A stretch of DNA of 48,454 bases from Prosthecobacter sp. (lineage in GTDB: Bacteria > Verrucomicrobiota > Verrucomicrobiia > Verrucomicrobiales > Verrucomicrobiaceae): the NCBI RefSeq assembly GCF_029946185.1, contig NZ_JAQSEA010000108.1:2516-50969 (forward strand), given 5' to 3'. Shown in pieces: positions 21,906-30,763 of this stretch. The notes under the pieces are model-generated. The model was not told the origin of the DNA, made no database searches, and worked only from the letters and a program-made list of their open reading frames with translations. Position numbers and translations under genes: made by a program. Position 1 is the first letter of the stretch. Each line of letters begins with the position of its first letter.

Positions 21906-22367
21906 ATGTCCGAGATCGCCACGAACCGCAAAGCCGCACGCGACTACCATATCCTCGAAAAATACGAGGCTGGCATCGAACTCCGCGGCACCGAGGTGAA
22001 ATCCATTCGCCTCGGTAAACTCAACATTTCCGACGCATTCGCCCGGGTGGATCGTGGTCAGGTCTGGCTCTACGGCTGTGACATCCAGACCTACGAAAAG
22101 GCCAGCCACACCACTCACGAGCCGCGCCGCAGCCGCAGACTCCTGCTGCACAAAAACGAGATCATGAAGCTGCTGGCCCAGACCATGCAGAAGGGTCTCG
22201 CTCTCCCAGTCCTACGCATTTACTGGAAAGGTCACCACATCAAGGTCGAGATCGGTGTCGGCAAAGGGAAGAACCACGGGGATCAGCGGCAGGATTTGAA
22301 GGAGAAGGCGGAGAATCGTGAAGCGGCGAGGACCGTGGCGAATTTTAATAACAAGAACAAGCGGTAG
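21906..22367 (+). CDS. smpB: SsrA-binding protein SmpB
   Basis: A 153-residue protein that binds tmRNA and delivers it to stalled ribosomes in trans-translation. The family pattern is complete: RKAARDYHILEKYEAGIELR, GTEVKSIRLGKLNISDAFAR, the HEPRRSRRLLLHKNEI segment, and a basic GVGKGKNHGDQRQDLKEK tail. No tmRNA gene is seen nearby. It follows the omega-subunit gene and probably shares its transcript. Confidence 0.97.
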   Translation: MSEIATNRKAARDYHILEKYEAGIELRGTEVKSIRLGKLNISDAFARVDRGQVWLYGCDIQTYEKASHTTHEPRRSRRLLLHKNEIMKLLAQTMQKGLALPVLRIYWKGHHIKVEIGVGKGKNHGDQRQDLKEKAENREAARTVANFNNKNKR

Positions 22368-22538
22368 AGGTCAGAGCAGCGCAGGCGCGCTTACGCCACC
22401 CTTCGGCGTTCGGTAGAGATTTGCTTACCATCCATCAAGCGCACAGCCAACCTCTGCGTCCGTGTTACGTACTGGGCTAAAGTCCCTCTTGCGCTGTACG
22501 ATGCGTTGACTGAGCTTGAGTCGGGTAACCCATCCACC

Positions 22539-23294
22539 ATGCGACTTCCTGTCATCCACGGTTTAATTCGTCGCAGATTGCTCGTCAATTTCCGCGTGGA
22601 TGCGGAGGTGTTGGGGCGCTTTCTGCCGCCGCCTTTCCGCCCCAAGCTGCACCGTGGCTACGCGATTGCTGGGATCTGTCTGATCCGATTGGAGCAGGTT
22701 CGCCCCGGATGGCTTCCTCGCTTCTGCGGCATCTCCAGCGAGAACGCGGCCCATCGCATCGCCGTCCTGTGGGACGATCCTTCCGGTGAGCCGCGCGAAG
22801 GTGTGTTCATCCCGCGCCGTGACACTGGATCCTGGCTCAACCATTTCGCGGGCGGACGGATTTTCCCCGGTGAGCATCACCTGGCTGATTTCGCCGTGAC
22901 TGACGAGGACTCCCACATTTCCATGTCGATTCGCGCTCGTGACGGGCAGATGGCGGTTCAGCTTCGCGCGCATGAGTGCGATTCGTTTCCAGAGTCTTCG
23001 TGCTTTGAGACGTTGGCCGAGTCGTCCGCTTTCTTTGAGAGTGGCAGCGTGGGTTACTCCGTCACTCGTGATTGCTGCCGGCTTGATGGCATTCGGCTGC
23101 AGACTGACTGTTGGCAGGTGCGTCCACTCGCCGTCGAGCAAGTCGAGTCCTCCTTCTTCGCCGACGAGTCGGCTTTTCCCGCTGGCAGTGTCACTTTTGA
23201 CCACGCACTCCTCATGCGCGACCTCACCCATCAATGGCACGGAGAAGACGATATGATTACCGAACGAACGCCCCCAAGCTCTGCGATCGCTTAG
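22539..23294 (+). CDS. DUF2071-family protein
   Basis: A 251-residue protein resembling the DUF2071 family, whose fold is related to acetoacetate decarboxylase-like barrels; the biochemical role is unknown. Supporting stretches: RRRLLVNFRVDAEVLGRFLP near the N-terminus, GYAIAGICLIRLEQVRP, and the GVFIPRRDTGSWLNHFAGGR segment. The start MRLPVIHGL is chosen; a start 11 codons upstream (22506) is possible. No operon partner is evident. Confidence 0.72.
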   Translation: MRLPVIHGLIRRRLLVNFRVDAEVLGRFLPPPFRPKLHRGYAIAGICLIRLEQVRPGWLPRFCGISSENAAHRIAVLWDDPSGEPREGVFIPRRDTGSWLNHFAGGRIFPGEHHLADFAVTDEDSHISMSIRARDGQMAVQLRAHECDSFPESSCFETLAESSAFFESGSVGYSVTRDCCRLDGIRLQTDCWQVRPLAVEQVESSFFADESAFPAGSVTFDHALLMRDLTHQWHGEDDMITERTPPSSAIA

Positions 23295-23359
23295 CTGGAC
23301 GTCATTCAGTGGCGCTTTGGCCTTGGCTCTCCGGCCATTGCTGCTAGCATCCGCGCCTT

Positions 23360-24400
23360 ATGAAACGCAACCGCCTTGGCCGCACCGGCATCGTCGTCAC
23401 GGACATCTGCATGGGAACCATGACCTTTGGCCTGCAGGCGGATGAGAGGGCCTCCTTTGAGATCATGGATCGTGCGCTGGAGGCGGGGATTGATTTTTTT
23501 GACACGGCAGAGCTGTATCCGGTGCCGCCGAGTGCGGAGCTGTTTGGGGTGACGGAGCAGATTGTGGGCAAGTGGCTCAAGGGGCAGAAGCGTGGCGAGA
23601 TCATCATTGCATCGAAGGTTACCGGCCCCGGCCATGGCTGGTTCAGGCCGCCGGTGCGCAATGGGTTCACGGCGCTGGATCGCCGGCAGATTTTCCAGGC
23701 GTGTGAAGACAGCCTGCGGCGTCTGCAAACGGATTACATCGACCTGTATCAGACGCATTGGCCAGACCACGGGATGCAGCAGGAGGAGACGCTCGGGGCG
23801 TTGACTGATCTCATTGATCAGGGAAAAATCCGCGCGTGGGGTTCGAGCAATGAGACGTGCTGGGGTGTGATGAAGAACCTTTGGGAAGCAGAGAAACACG
23901 GCCTCGCACGCATGGCCACGGTACAGAACAATTTCTCCCTGATCAATCGCCGCTGCGAGAGCGAGCTGGCGCAGGTCTGCCGGAAGGAAGGCGTGAGCCT
24001 GCTGCCCTATTCGCCGCTAGGTGGCGGTGTGCTTTGCGGCAAGTACAATGGTGGTGCTCTGCCGAAGGGTGCGCGCTTCACTGACTACATTCAGAATGGC
24101 GGCCCGCGTCAGAAGAAGATGGCCGCGCGCTTCGTCAATGAGCGCAGCCTTGAGACGACCGCGCGACTGCAGGTCATCGCCGCTGATCTCGGCGTCAGTG
24201 TCACCGCACTCGCCCTGGCCTGGAGCAAGCAGCACGACTGCGTGGCCTCCACCATCGTCGGTGCCACCACGGTGGCGCAGTTGAATGACAGCCTTGCTGC
24301 TGCCGATCTTGTGCTGAGTGATGAGACTCTGGGCCGCATCAATGAGATTGATGAAGCGATCCCGTGCGCGATGACGGAGGATGGGTTGCGGAGGTTGTAG
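23360..24400 (+). CDS. aldo/keto reductase
   Basis: A 346-residue NADPH-dependent oxidoreductase of the aldo/keto reductase superfamily (Tas/YajO-like group). The catalytic tetrad is visible as Asp48 and Tyr53 (FFDTAELYP), Lys86 (IIIASKVT) and His133 (DLYQTHWPD). The C-terminal cofactor region is present ([16 protein letters not shown]). The physiological carbonyl substrate cannot be predicted. It stands alone between the DUF2071 gene and the MFS genes. Confidence 0.92.
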   Translation: MKRNRLGRTGIVVTDICMGTMTFGLQADERASFEIMDRALEAGIDFFDTAELYPVPPSAELFGVTEQIVGKWLKGQKRGEIIIASKVTGPGHGWFRPPVRNGFTALDRRQIFQACEDSLRRLQTDYIDLYQTHWPDHGMQQEETLGALTDLIDQGKIRAWGSSNETCWGVMKNLWEAEKHGLARMATVQNNFSLINRRCESELAQVCRKEGVSLLPYSPLGGGVLCGKYNGGALPKGARFTDYIQNGGPRQKKMAARFVNERSLETTARLQVIAADLGVSVTALALAWSKQHDCVASTIVGATTVAQLNDSLAAADLVLSDETLGRINEIDEAIPCAMTEDGLRRL

Positions 24401-24654
24401 GCTGAGCTTGCCCTCAGGAGACAGAAAGCAGCCGGAAACTTTAGTGCGCTCTGGAAGAGGCGGCGTTTCCCGGAACGAGCTGAAGCTCGGGAGTACTTTC
24501 TTCATGCTCACGGCGTGCGGGGCGCTGCGATGTAAACCTGTGTTATTTCATCAAGAACTTTGACGGGTTATTTTCCAAGCCGTGAAAAAGACGTTGCGCT
24601 GTGAGGCTGCTTTTGCTGGAATCGCGAACTCCCTGACCGATCCCACCTCACGCC

Positions 24655-26196
24655 ATGACTCAGACCATCTCCGGCAAAGCCGACATGAAACTCTTCTGGG
24701 CGTGCTTCATCGCCCTCGTGGCCACCTCATTTGTTTTTGGCGTGCGAGCCAACACGATTGGCGAACTGCAAAACAGCTTCAATCTGTCCGAATCACAGAA
24801 GGGGGCCATCAATGGGGCGAGCATGTGGCCGTTCGCACTGAGCATCATCTTCTTCAGCCTGATCATTGACCGCATCGGCTACAAAACTGTCGCACTGTTT
24901 GCTGCTGGCTGCCATGTCGTTTCACTTGTGCTCACGCTGCGCGCCTCAGGCTATGAGGACTTTTACTGGAGCTCGCTGCTCGTCGCTGTGGCGAATGGCA
25001 CGGTGGAGTCGTTCATCAACCCGGTCGTCGCCACGGTCTTCAGCAAGAACAAATCGAAGTGGCTGAACATCCTGCACGCGGGTTGGCCCGCAGGGCTGGC
25101 GCTGGGTGCGCTGTTTTGCGCATTGCTGCCGGAAACGAAACTTTTCTTCAATGCCGTGTGGCAGTTCCGCTTCGCGCTGTGCTTCATCCCTGTGGTGCTC
25201 TATACCCTGCTCATCATGCCGCGCACCTTCCCGGTAAACGAGCGTGTGGCCGCCGGTGTAAGCTACCGCGACATGCTCAAAGAAGTGGGCGCAGTCGGCA
25301 CGTTTATCATCGGCTCGCTCGCCTACTGCGCAGTCATGCAGATGATGGGGCATGAAGCCTCCTTGCAGGACTCGCTCATCGCCGGCGTGGTGATTGGCGT
25401 AGGCACAGGACTTTACACACGGTCACTGGGCAACTGGCTCTTCATCGTGGTTCTCATCACCATCGGGCCGCTCGCGACCACCGAACTCGGCACCGATGGG
25501 TGGATGCCGGAGTTGCTCAAGCTCAGCGGCCCGGATTTCCCGAACTTCGCCACGTGGATCTTTGTGTATGTTTCCGTCATCATGACGGTGCTACGCTTTT
25601 ATGCCGGACCCATCGTACACAGGTTCTCCCCCATCGGCCTGCTGGTCATCAGCGCCGCCATTGCCATCACCGGTCTCATTTGCCTCTCCCATGCCACCGG
25701 CTGGGTCATTCTGGGTGCAGCGACCGTGTACGCCCTTGGCAAGACCTTCCTGTGGAGCACCACACTGGGCCTCACCGCCGAGCAGTTCCCGAAAGGCGGC
25801 GCACTCACTCTCAATGGCGTCTCCGCCGTGGGCGTGCTTTTCCTGGGCGTCCTCGGCAGCCCTTACATTGGCCACAAGCAGGACCTCGACATGGCTGAGC
25901 GCCTCTCTGCCACCGAGCACAGCGCGCTGTACTCCGAGATCAAAGGCGAGCCCAAGCCCGGCATCTTTGGCAGTGCACCGACGCTAAACCAGGAAAAAAT
26001 CAAGGTACTCCCTGCCCCGCAGCAGCAGGAACTCGAAACCGTACAGGCTGCCAGCAAGCGCAGTGTCTTCACCACCATCGCCATCCTCCCCAGCTTCATG
26101 CTGGTCTGCTATCTCGGCATGTTCTTCTGGTTCAAATCACGCGGTGGCTACAAACCGGTCGTCATTTCCGAGGGAGAAGCAGGTCAGGCCCATTGA
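24655..26196 (+). CDS. MFS transporter (first of two paralogues)
   Basis: A 513-residue carrier with about 12 hydrophobic spans, beginning with MKLFWACFIALVATSFVFGV and ending in a last helix (LPSFMLVCYLGMFFWF) and the tail SRGGYKPVV. An MFS-like loop motif DRIGYKT follows helix 2. It carries an insert of about 70 residues with mixed charge before the last helix (about 415-480). The sequence LNILHAGWPAGLALG is shared with the next gene, so the two are paralogues. Substrate unknown; sugars are plausible from general resemblance. Confidence 0.87.
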   Translation: MTQTISGKADMKLFWACFIALVATSFVFGVRANTIGELQNSFNLSESQKGAINGASMWPFALSIIFFSLIIDRIGYKTVALFAAGCHVVSLVLTLRASGYEDFYWSSLLVAVANGTVESFINPVVATVFSKNKSKWLNILHAGWPAGLALGALFCALLPETKLFFNAVWQFRFALCFIPVVLYTLLIMPRTFPVNERVAAGVSYRDMLKEVGAVGTFIIGSLAYCAVMQMMGHEASLQDSLIAGVVIGVGTGLYTRSLGNWLFIVVLITIGPLATTELGTDGWMPELLKLSGPDFPNFATWIFVYVSVIMTVLRFYAGPIVHRFSPIGLLVISAAIAITGLICLSHATGWVILGAATVYALGKTFLWSTTLGLTAEQFPKGGALTLNGVSAVGVLFLGVLGSPYIGHKQDLDMAERLSATEHSALYSEIKGEPKPGIFGSAPTLNQEKIKVLPAPQQQELETVQAASKRSVFTTIAILPSFMLVCYLGMFFWFKSRGGYKPVVISEGEAGQAH

Positions 26197-26457
26197 GCCT
26201 TTGATCAGAATGGAAAGGACTCCTGGATTCACTGTAAGATCCTCCAACTTCGCAGCGATAACAGGTCCGCCCGCCCGAAAGCTCACAGCAAAGGTCTTTT
26301 TCTGGACGCACTCTGCGGTCCTTTCCGCTGAGCGCCCTGACGACTTCTCAACCATGAGAACACTTTTTCCTTGTCGCCAGAAGGCGTGGCACCTAAAACA
26401 CGCCCGTTCCCGAAACCATCACTCCAACCAATACACACACACTCCACTCCCTCCTCT

Positions 26458-28035
26458 ATGAGCGAAAACAATCGAATGAGACTTCTCTGGGCCGGCTTCA
26501 TGGCCATTCTCGCGGCCGGCGTCGGCTTCGCCATCCGTGGCGGCATCTTTGACAACTGGGCGAAGGAGTTCGGGTTCACCGGAGCGCAGCTTGGTGCCAT
26601 TGGCGGTATGGGCTTCAACGGCTTCTGCTTTGGCATCATCCTCGGCGGTGTCGTGGTGGACAAGATCGGCTACGGCAAGCTCGTCGTGGTGGCCTTCCTC
26701 CTGCACATCATCTCCGCGCTCGTCACCTTCACCGCCAGCGGCAGCAGCGCCTTCATGGTGCTCTCGCTCGGCATGTTCATCTTCGCCTTCGCGAATGGCA
26801 CTCTGGAAGCCGTGGCCAATCCGCTCGTCGCCACGCTGTTCCCAGAAAACCGCACGCACTACCTCAACATCCTTCACGCCTCATGGCCTGCCGGGATGGT
26901 GATCGGTGTGATCATCGGCTGGTTCCTTGACGACAAATTGGAGATCAACTGGCGCATCCAGCTCGCGCTCTATCTTATTCCGACCGTCATTTACGGTCTC
27001 ATGTTCATGGGCCAGAAGTTCCCGCAATCCGCAGCGGCGGCCAAGGGCGTCAGCTTCGGCAACATGCTCAAAGACGTCGGCATCCTCGGCGGTGCCGTGG
27101 CCTGCTTCCTCCTTTCCTTCTTTGCGGAAGGCTTCTTCAAAGACGTGCTCAGCGTTGAGCCTGCTCTGGCCAAGAACCTCGGTTACGCCACTGGCGGTGT
27201 TGTGCTGATCGCCGTGGGTGTGCTCACCAAGTTCTCGCTCGGCTCGCTGGTGCTTTTCGTCCTGTTCGTCACGCACGCCCTCGTCGGTGCTGTGGAGCTC
27301 GGCACGGACGGCTGGATCCAGAACATCACCGGCAACCTGTTCACTCCTGAGCAGGGCAAGGCGCTCTTCCTCTGGACCTCCGCCATCATGTTCGGCCTGC
27401 GCTTCTGCGCCCACTGGATTGAGAAAACACTCAAGCTCTCCCCCATCGGCCTGCTCTGTGTTTGCTCAGCCCTCGCCTGCGGCGGCCTCACTCTCGCTGC
27501 CGGGATGAACTCCTTCACCACCGCGCTCATCGCCCTCGGTGTCTATGCTTTCGGCAAGACCTTCTTCTGGCCAACGATGCTAGCCGTCGCCTCTGACCGC
27601 TTCCCGCGCACGGGCGCTGTCGCCATTTCCATCATGGGTGGCATCGGCATGCTCTCCGCTGGCATCATCGGTGGTCCTGGCCTCGGTTATACCAAGGACC
27701 GTTTCGCTGGAGAATCCCTGAAGGCCTCCAACCCTGCCCTGTATGAAACCTACAAGGCCGAGGCACCGAGCAAGTTCCTCAACCTCGAAGCAACAGCCGC
27801 TGTCGGCCTCGATGGCAAGAAGCTCTCCGCAGCCAAGGAAGCCAAGGAGAAGACTCCTGATCAGCAAGCTGTGGTGCTGGCCGACCAACAGGGCGACCGC
27901 AAGACGCTGAAGTTTGACGCCTACATCCCCGGAACCATGGCGGTGATCTACCTGCTCCTTCTGCTCTACTTCAAGTCCATCGGCGGCTACAAGCCCCTGA
28001 CCATCGACGAAGAGGAAGCGGCCGCGAAAGCCTGA
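26458..28035 (+). CDS. MFS transporter (second of two paralogues)
   Basis: A 525-residue carrier with about 12 membrane spans, starting at [18 protein letters not shown]. It shares with its upstream neighbour the block [18 protein letters not shown] followed by [15 protein letters not shown], the DKIGYGK loop, a charged insert before the last helix (about 425-490), and the terminal [11 protein letters not shown] tandem duplication followed by divergence is inferred. A strong terminator follows 24 bp after the stop. The longer open frame from 26371 lacks membrane character and is not used. Confidence 0.88.
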   Translation: MSENNRMRLLWAGFMAILAAGVGFAIRGGIFDNWAKEFGFTGAQLGAIGGMGFNGFCFGIILGGVVVDKIGYGKLVVVAFLLHIISALVTFTASGSSAFMVLSLGMFIFAFANGTLEAVANPLVATLFPENRTHYLNILHASWPAGMVIGVIIGWFLDDKLEINWRIQLALYLIPTVIYGLMFMGQKFPQSAAAAKGVSFGNMLKDVGILGGAVACFLLSFFAEGFFKDVLSVEPALAKNLGYATGGVVLIAVGVLTKFSLGSLVLFVLFVTHALVGAVELGTDGWIQNITGNLFTPEQGKALFLWTSAIMFGLRFCAHWIEKTLKLSPIGLLCVCSALACGGLTLAAGMNSFTTALIALGVYAFGKTFFWPTMLAVASDRFPRTGAVAISIMGGIGMLSAGIIGGPGLGYTKDRFAGESLKASNPALYETYKAEAPSKFLNLEATAAVGLDGKKLSAAKEAKEKTPDQQAVVLADQQGDRKTLKFDAYIPGTMAVIYLLLLLYFKSIGGYKPLTIDEEEAAAKA

Positions 28036-28058
28036 TCCACAGCCCCAACACTCCCACG

Positions 28059-28088
28059 CGGCGTCCCCTTACCGGGACGCCGTTTTTA
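28059..28088 (+). terminator. rho-independent terminator after the MFS pair
   Basis: CGGCGTCCC (28059-28067) pairs with GGGACGCCG (28074-28082), a 9-bp GC-rich stem with a 6-nt loop, followed by TTTTTATTT. It ends the rightward MFS transcript just before the FmdB-like gene. Confidence 0.88.
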
Positions 28089-28152
28089 TTTCCCGCCTTG
28101 CGCAGCGTCATTCATTCGGCATTCGTACTTCGAACATTCGTCATTTCCGATC

Positions 28153-28380
28153 ATGCCCACCTACGTTTACGAAACCATCCCCCAGTTTGAAGGCGAACCC
28201 ACCAAGCGCTTTGAAGTACGCCAGAGCATGAAGGATGCCGCGTTCACGCAGCATCCAGACAGCGGCCAACCTGTGCGCCGCGTGCCGATTGGCGGCACGG
28301 GAATGATGGGCGGCAGCAGCGGGGGATCGCAGGCCTCAGGTGGCGGCGGGTCCTGTGGGACTGGGTGTGGGTGCCATTGA
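28153..28380 (+). CDS. FmdB-like small protein lacking the zinc-ribbon cysteines
   Basis: A 75-residue protein whose frame follows the FmdB zinc-ribbon family: MPTYVYET at the start, RFEVRQSMKDAAFT in the middle, then PVRRVPIGGTG. The CxxC pairs that normally hold zinc are absent (YETIPQFEGEP and HPDSGQPV stand in their place), while the C-terminus gains a Gly/Ser-rich tail ending in CGTGCGCH with Cys68, Cys72 and Cys74. Metal binding may therefore have moved to the tail. The function of the family is poorly known. It stands alone after a terminator. Confidence 0.72.
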   Translation: MPTYVYETIPQFEGEPTKRFEVRQSMKDAAFTQHPDSGQPVRRVPIGGTGMMGGSSGGSQASGGGGSCGTGCGCH

Positions 28381-28388
28381 CAGTGGCT

Positions 28389-28457
28389 TACGGAACACAC
28401 CGAAGACACGGAAACCGAAACTCCGGTCACTCTGTTTCCTTATGTTCGGTGCCTTCC
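28389..28457. repeat. left copy of a 69-bp direct repeat flanking the PIN module
   Basis: Begins TACGGAACACACCGAAGACA and ends GCCTTCC. By eye it matches the copy at 29318-29386 at 63 of 69 positions without gaps. Weaker similarity continues beyond both copies (GGGACTTTC, TCATTCGG). Confidence 0.85.
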
Positions 28458-28589
28458 TTCGGCAATGCTGGATCGGGACTTTCCGCGTCATTTACCAAGC
28501 AGGCTTCGTCATTCGGTGCAGCAATCTCAGCAAACGCGCCGGTTTCCGCGCACTTGATGCGCCATGGTCTGCATGGTATGCTTATCGGC

Positions 28590-28835
28590 ATGAGTACCGG
28601 TGTCAAACTCCCGCCCCAGCAAATCCGTGCGAATTTGCATCAGCAAATCGACAAGCTCTCTGACGCAGACTTGGAGATGGCAGGGAAACAGTTGGAAGTT
28701 TTCGAACTGAAGCAGCGGCTCGATGAACTCTGCGAAGATTACGCAACTGACTGGCGCGCAGGACGTGCGACGCAGGAAATGGTGAACGAGGCCATTCAAG
28801 AGTACCGGGCCAGTCATCCCAGCCGCCAGCCTTGA
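28590..28835 (+). CDS. putative antitoxin of the PIN-domain toxin
   Basis: An 81-residue, charged, mostly helical protein (MSTGVKLPPQQIRANLHQQI; KQLEVFELKQRLDEL). It has no recognised DNA-binding motif. The role is inferred from its size, acidity and position: it ends 5 bp before the best start of a PIN-domain gene on the same strand. An alternative start lies four codons upstream (28578). It is bracketed, with the toxin gene, by direct repeats. Confidence 0.62.
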   Translation: MSTGVKLPPQQIRANLHQQIDKLSDADLEMAGKQLEVFELKQRLDELCEDYATDWRAGRATQEMVNEAIQEYRASHPSRQP

Positions 28836-28840
28836 CGGTC

Positions 28841-29272
28841 ATGATCGTCGTCATCGACACCAATGTGATGAACGGAATGTTCGTGGCGCAACATCCCCAC
28901 GCGTCCATTCGTCATGCCTGGCACGCAGGGACGTTCAAGTGGGCGTTGAGCACCGACATCCTCCAGGAATACGAAGAGGTGCTCGGAAGAATGCGAGGAC
29001 CAGCGAAGGCGGAAGAGATTCTCAGCATTGTCATGAGTTTGGGCCTGCGGCTGGGAACGCTGCTGGAAATTTCACCCTCATTCTTTTTCCGCACGATCTC
29101 AGCGGATCGTGATGACGACAAATTTGCCGACTGCGCCATTGCAGCTCACGCTGACTACATCATCACAAGCGACCGGCATTTCGCCCCGCTGATCGGCAGC
29201 GGCTTCAAACCTCAGCCCATCACACCAGAGGGGTTTATCGCTCAGTTTCTGACACCCAGTGACTCACCCTGA
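28841..29272 (+). CDS. PIN-domain ribonuclease toxin (COG1569-like)
   Basis: A 143-residue PIN-domain protein. The acidic metal-binding residues are in place: Asp6 in VVIDTNVMNG, the Glu in TDILQEYEEVL, Asp residues in ADRDDDKFADCAIAA, and IITSDRHF near the C-terminus. Such proteins cleave RNA and are usually toxins restrained by a small upstream antitoxin, as here. The ATG at 28841 is chosen because it places the first strand at the N-terminus; a TTG at 28832 overlapping the antitoxin stop is the alternative. Confidence 0.82.
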   Translation: MIVVIDTNVMNGMFVAQHPHASIRHAWHAGTFKWALSTDILQEYEEVLGRMRGPAKAEEILSIVMSLGLRLGTLLEISPSFFFRTISADRDDDKFADCAIAAHADYIITSDRHFAPLIGSGFKPQPITPEGFIAQFLTPSDSP

Positions 29273-29317
29273 ATGGCCCAACGCAGACAGCCGAAGTGGC
29301 TGTCATTGAGGGTGGGC

Positions 29318-29386
29318 TACGGAACACACCGAAGACATGGAAACCGAAACTCCGATCACTCTATTTCCGTATGTTCCTTGCCTTCC
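29318..29386. repeat. right copy of the 69-bp direct repeat flanking the PIN module
   Basis: Matches 28389-28457 at 63 of 69 positions. It overlaps the 3' end of the rsmB-like gene on the opposite strand (stop at 29356-29358), so roughly the last ten residues of that protein are encoded inside the repeat. Confidence 0.85.
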
Positions 29387-30699
29387 GTGGACACTGACTG
29401 ATGGGGACTTTCTTCATCATTCGGCGTTTTGACCTCGTCAGTCACGGGGCTGGTTGCGTCAGTTGTCGCAGCCGCAGCTTTTCTCACCAAGCGCGCTGCG
29501 TAAAAGCCATCGAACGCGCCGGTCTCGGGCGTGCGGTGGAGTTCTTCTTCGAGGGTCCATTCCTCGCCGTGTTTGGCCAGGAAGGCTTGGACCTGCCGTT
29601 CGTTTTCGCTGGGCAGGATGCTGCAGGTGGCATAGACGAGCTTGCCGCCGGGAGCGACCATGCGGCTGTAGCTTTCGAGAATCTCAGCCTGGAGGGCGAT
29701 GAGCCGGTCGATCTCCACGTCGCTGAGTTTCCACTTCGCATCTGGATTGCGGCGCAGCACGCCCATGCCGGAGCACGGCACGTCAAGCAGCACGCGGTCA
29801 GCTTTTTGCGCCAGGCGTTTCACGGTCTTGGAACCTTCGATTTCGCGCGCTTCAATGATGTCCACGCCGGCGCGTGAGGCGCGCTTGCGGAGTTCAGCAA
29901 GTTTCCAGGCATGGATGTCCAGCGCCAGCAGGCGGCCTTTGTTGCGCATGATCGCCGCCATGTGGAGAGCCTTGCCGCCGCCACCGGCGCAGGCATCGAT
30001 GACCCGCATGCCGGGTTCTGGCTGCAAAAACGGCGCGATGAGCTGCGAGGCTGCGTCCTGGACTTCAAACAAGCCGGCTTTATAGGAGTCGGTGCCGAAC
30101 AGATTTGCGCGTTGCTTCAGGCGCAGCGCGCTGGGCACCTGATCCACGGCCTCGGTTTCATAGCCTTCCTGTCCCAGCTTCTCACGCAGTGAGCGGCGGT
30201 CATTTTTGAGCGTGTTCACGCGCATGAACACATCTGCAGGGAGGTTCAGCGATTCACGCAGCGCTGGCCAGGCAGCACCCAGCTCAAGGCTGCCGCGTGC
30301 TTCCAGCCAATCGGGAATCGCGGCACGGATGGCAGGTGATGCGCCTTCTTTGGCACGCTTCAAAACATCCTCGGGCTTCACCTCGGGTGCAGTTTCGTCC
30401 TGGGGCAGAGCACGACCGTTGGAAATCCAGTAAGCAGCCCACACGCGCCACAAACGTTCCGGGGTGATGTTCTCCGGCTGGGTGTGCTCCTCGTCCGGCA
30501 GACCGGCCAGATACCAGAACCAGCGCCACCAGCGCACGCATTCATAAATGGACTCCGCGAAAATGCGGCGGTCACGACTGCCCCACTTGCGGTGCCGTTT
30601 GAAGGTGAACTCGATGACCTTGTCCGCATACCGTTTGCCCACAAAGACCTCTCCGAGTGAGAGGATGATTTCGTCGAGCAGGTGGGGCGGGAGCTTCAT
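29356..30699 (-). CDS. RsmB/NSUN-type RNA (cytosine-5) methyltransferase
   Basis: A 447-residue SAM-dependent methyltransferase that places m5C on RNA, probably 16S rRNA. It has an N-terminal helical region, then the Rossmann motif VIDACAGGGGKALHMAAI (about 233-250), motif IV LLDVPCSGMGVLRRNP with the Cys at 309, and motif VI YATCSILPSENE with the catalytic Cys at 359, the two-cysteine pattern of RsmB/RsmF enzymes. A Thr/Glu-rich tail of about 45 residues follows and ends within a 69-bp repeat, which suggests that the natural C-terminus was altered by the repeat. Confidence 0.92.
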   Translation of the reverse strand: MKLPPHLLDEIILSLGEVFVGKRYADKVIEFTFKRHRKWGSRDRRIFAESIYECVRWWRWFWYLAGLPDEEHTQPENITPERLWRVWAAYWISNGRALPQDETAPEVKPEDVLKRAKEGASPAIRAAIPDWLEARGSLELGAAWPALRESLNLPADVFMRVNTLKNDRRSLREKLGQEGYETEAVDQVPSALRLKQRANLFGTDSYKAGLFEVQDAASQLIAPFLQPEPGMRVIDACAGGGGKALHMAAIMRNKGRLLALDIHAWKLAELRKRASRAGVDIIEAREIEGSKTVKRLAQKADRVLLDVPCSGMGVLRRNPDAKWKLSDVEIDRLIALQAEILESYSRMVAPGGKLVYATCSILPSENERQVQAFLAKHGEEWTLEEELHRTPETGAFDGFYAARLVRKAAAATTDATSPVTDEVKTPNDEESPHQSVSTEGKEHTEIE

Positions 30700-30763
30700 C
30701 CTGCGTCGATAGTCCGCCCACCGTCACGTTGCAAGCTGACAAGCCACGGCGGCACGAATCAAG

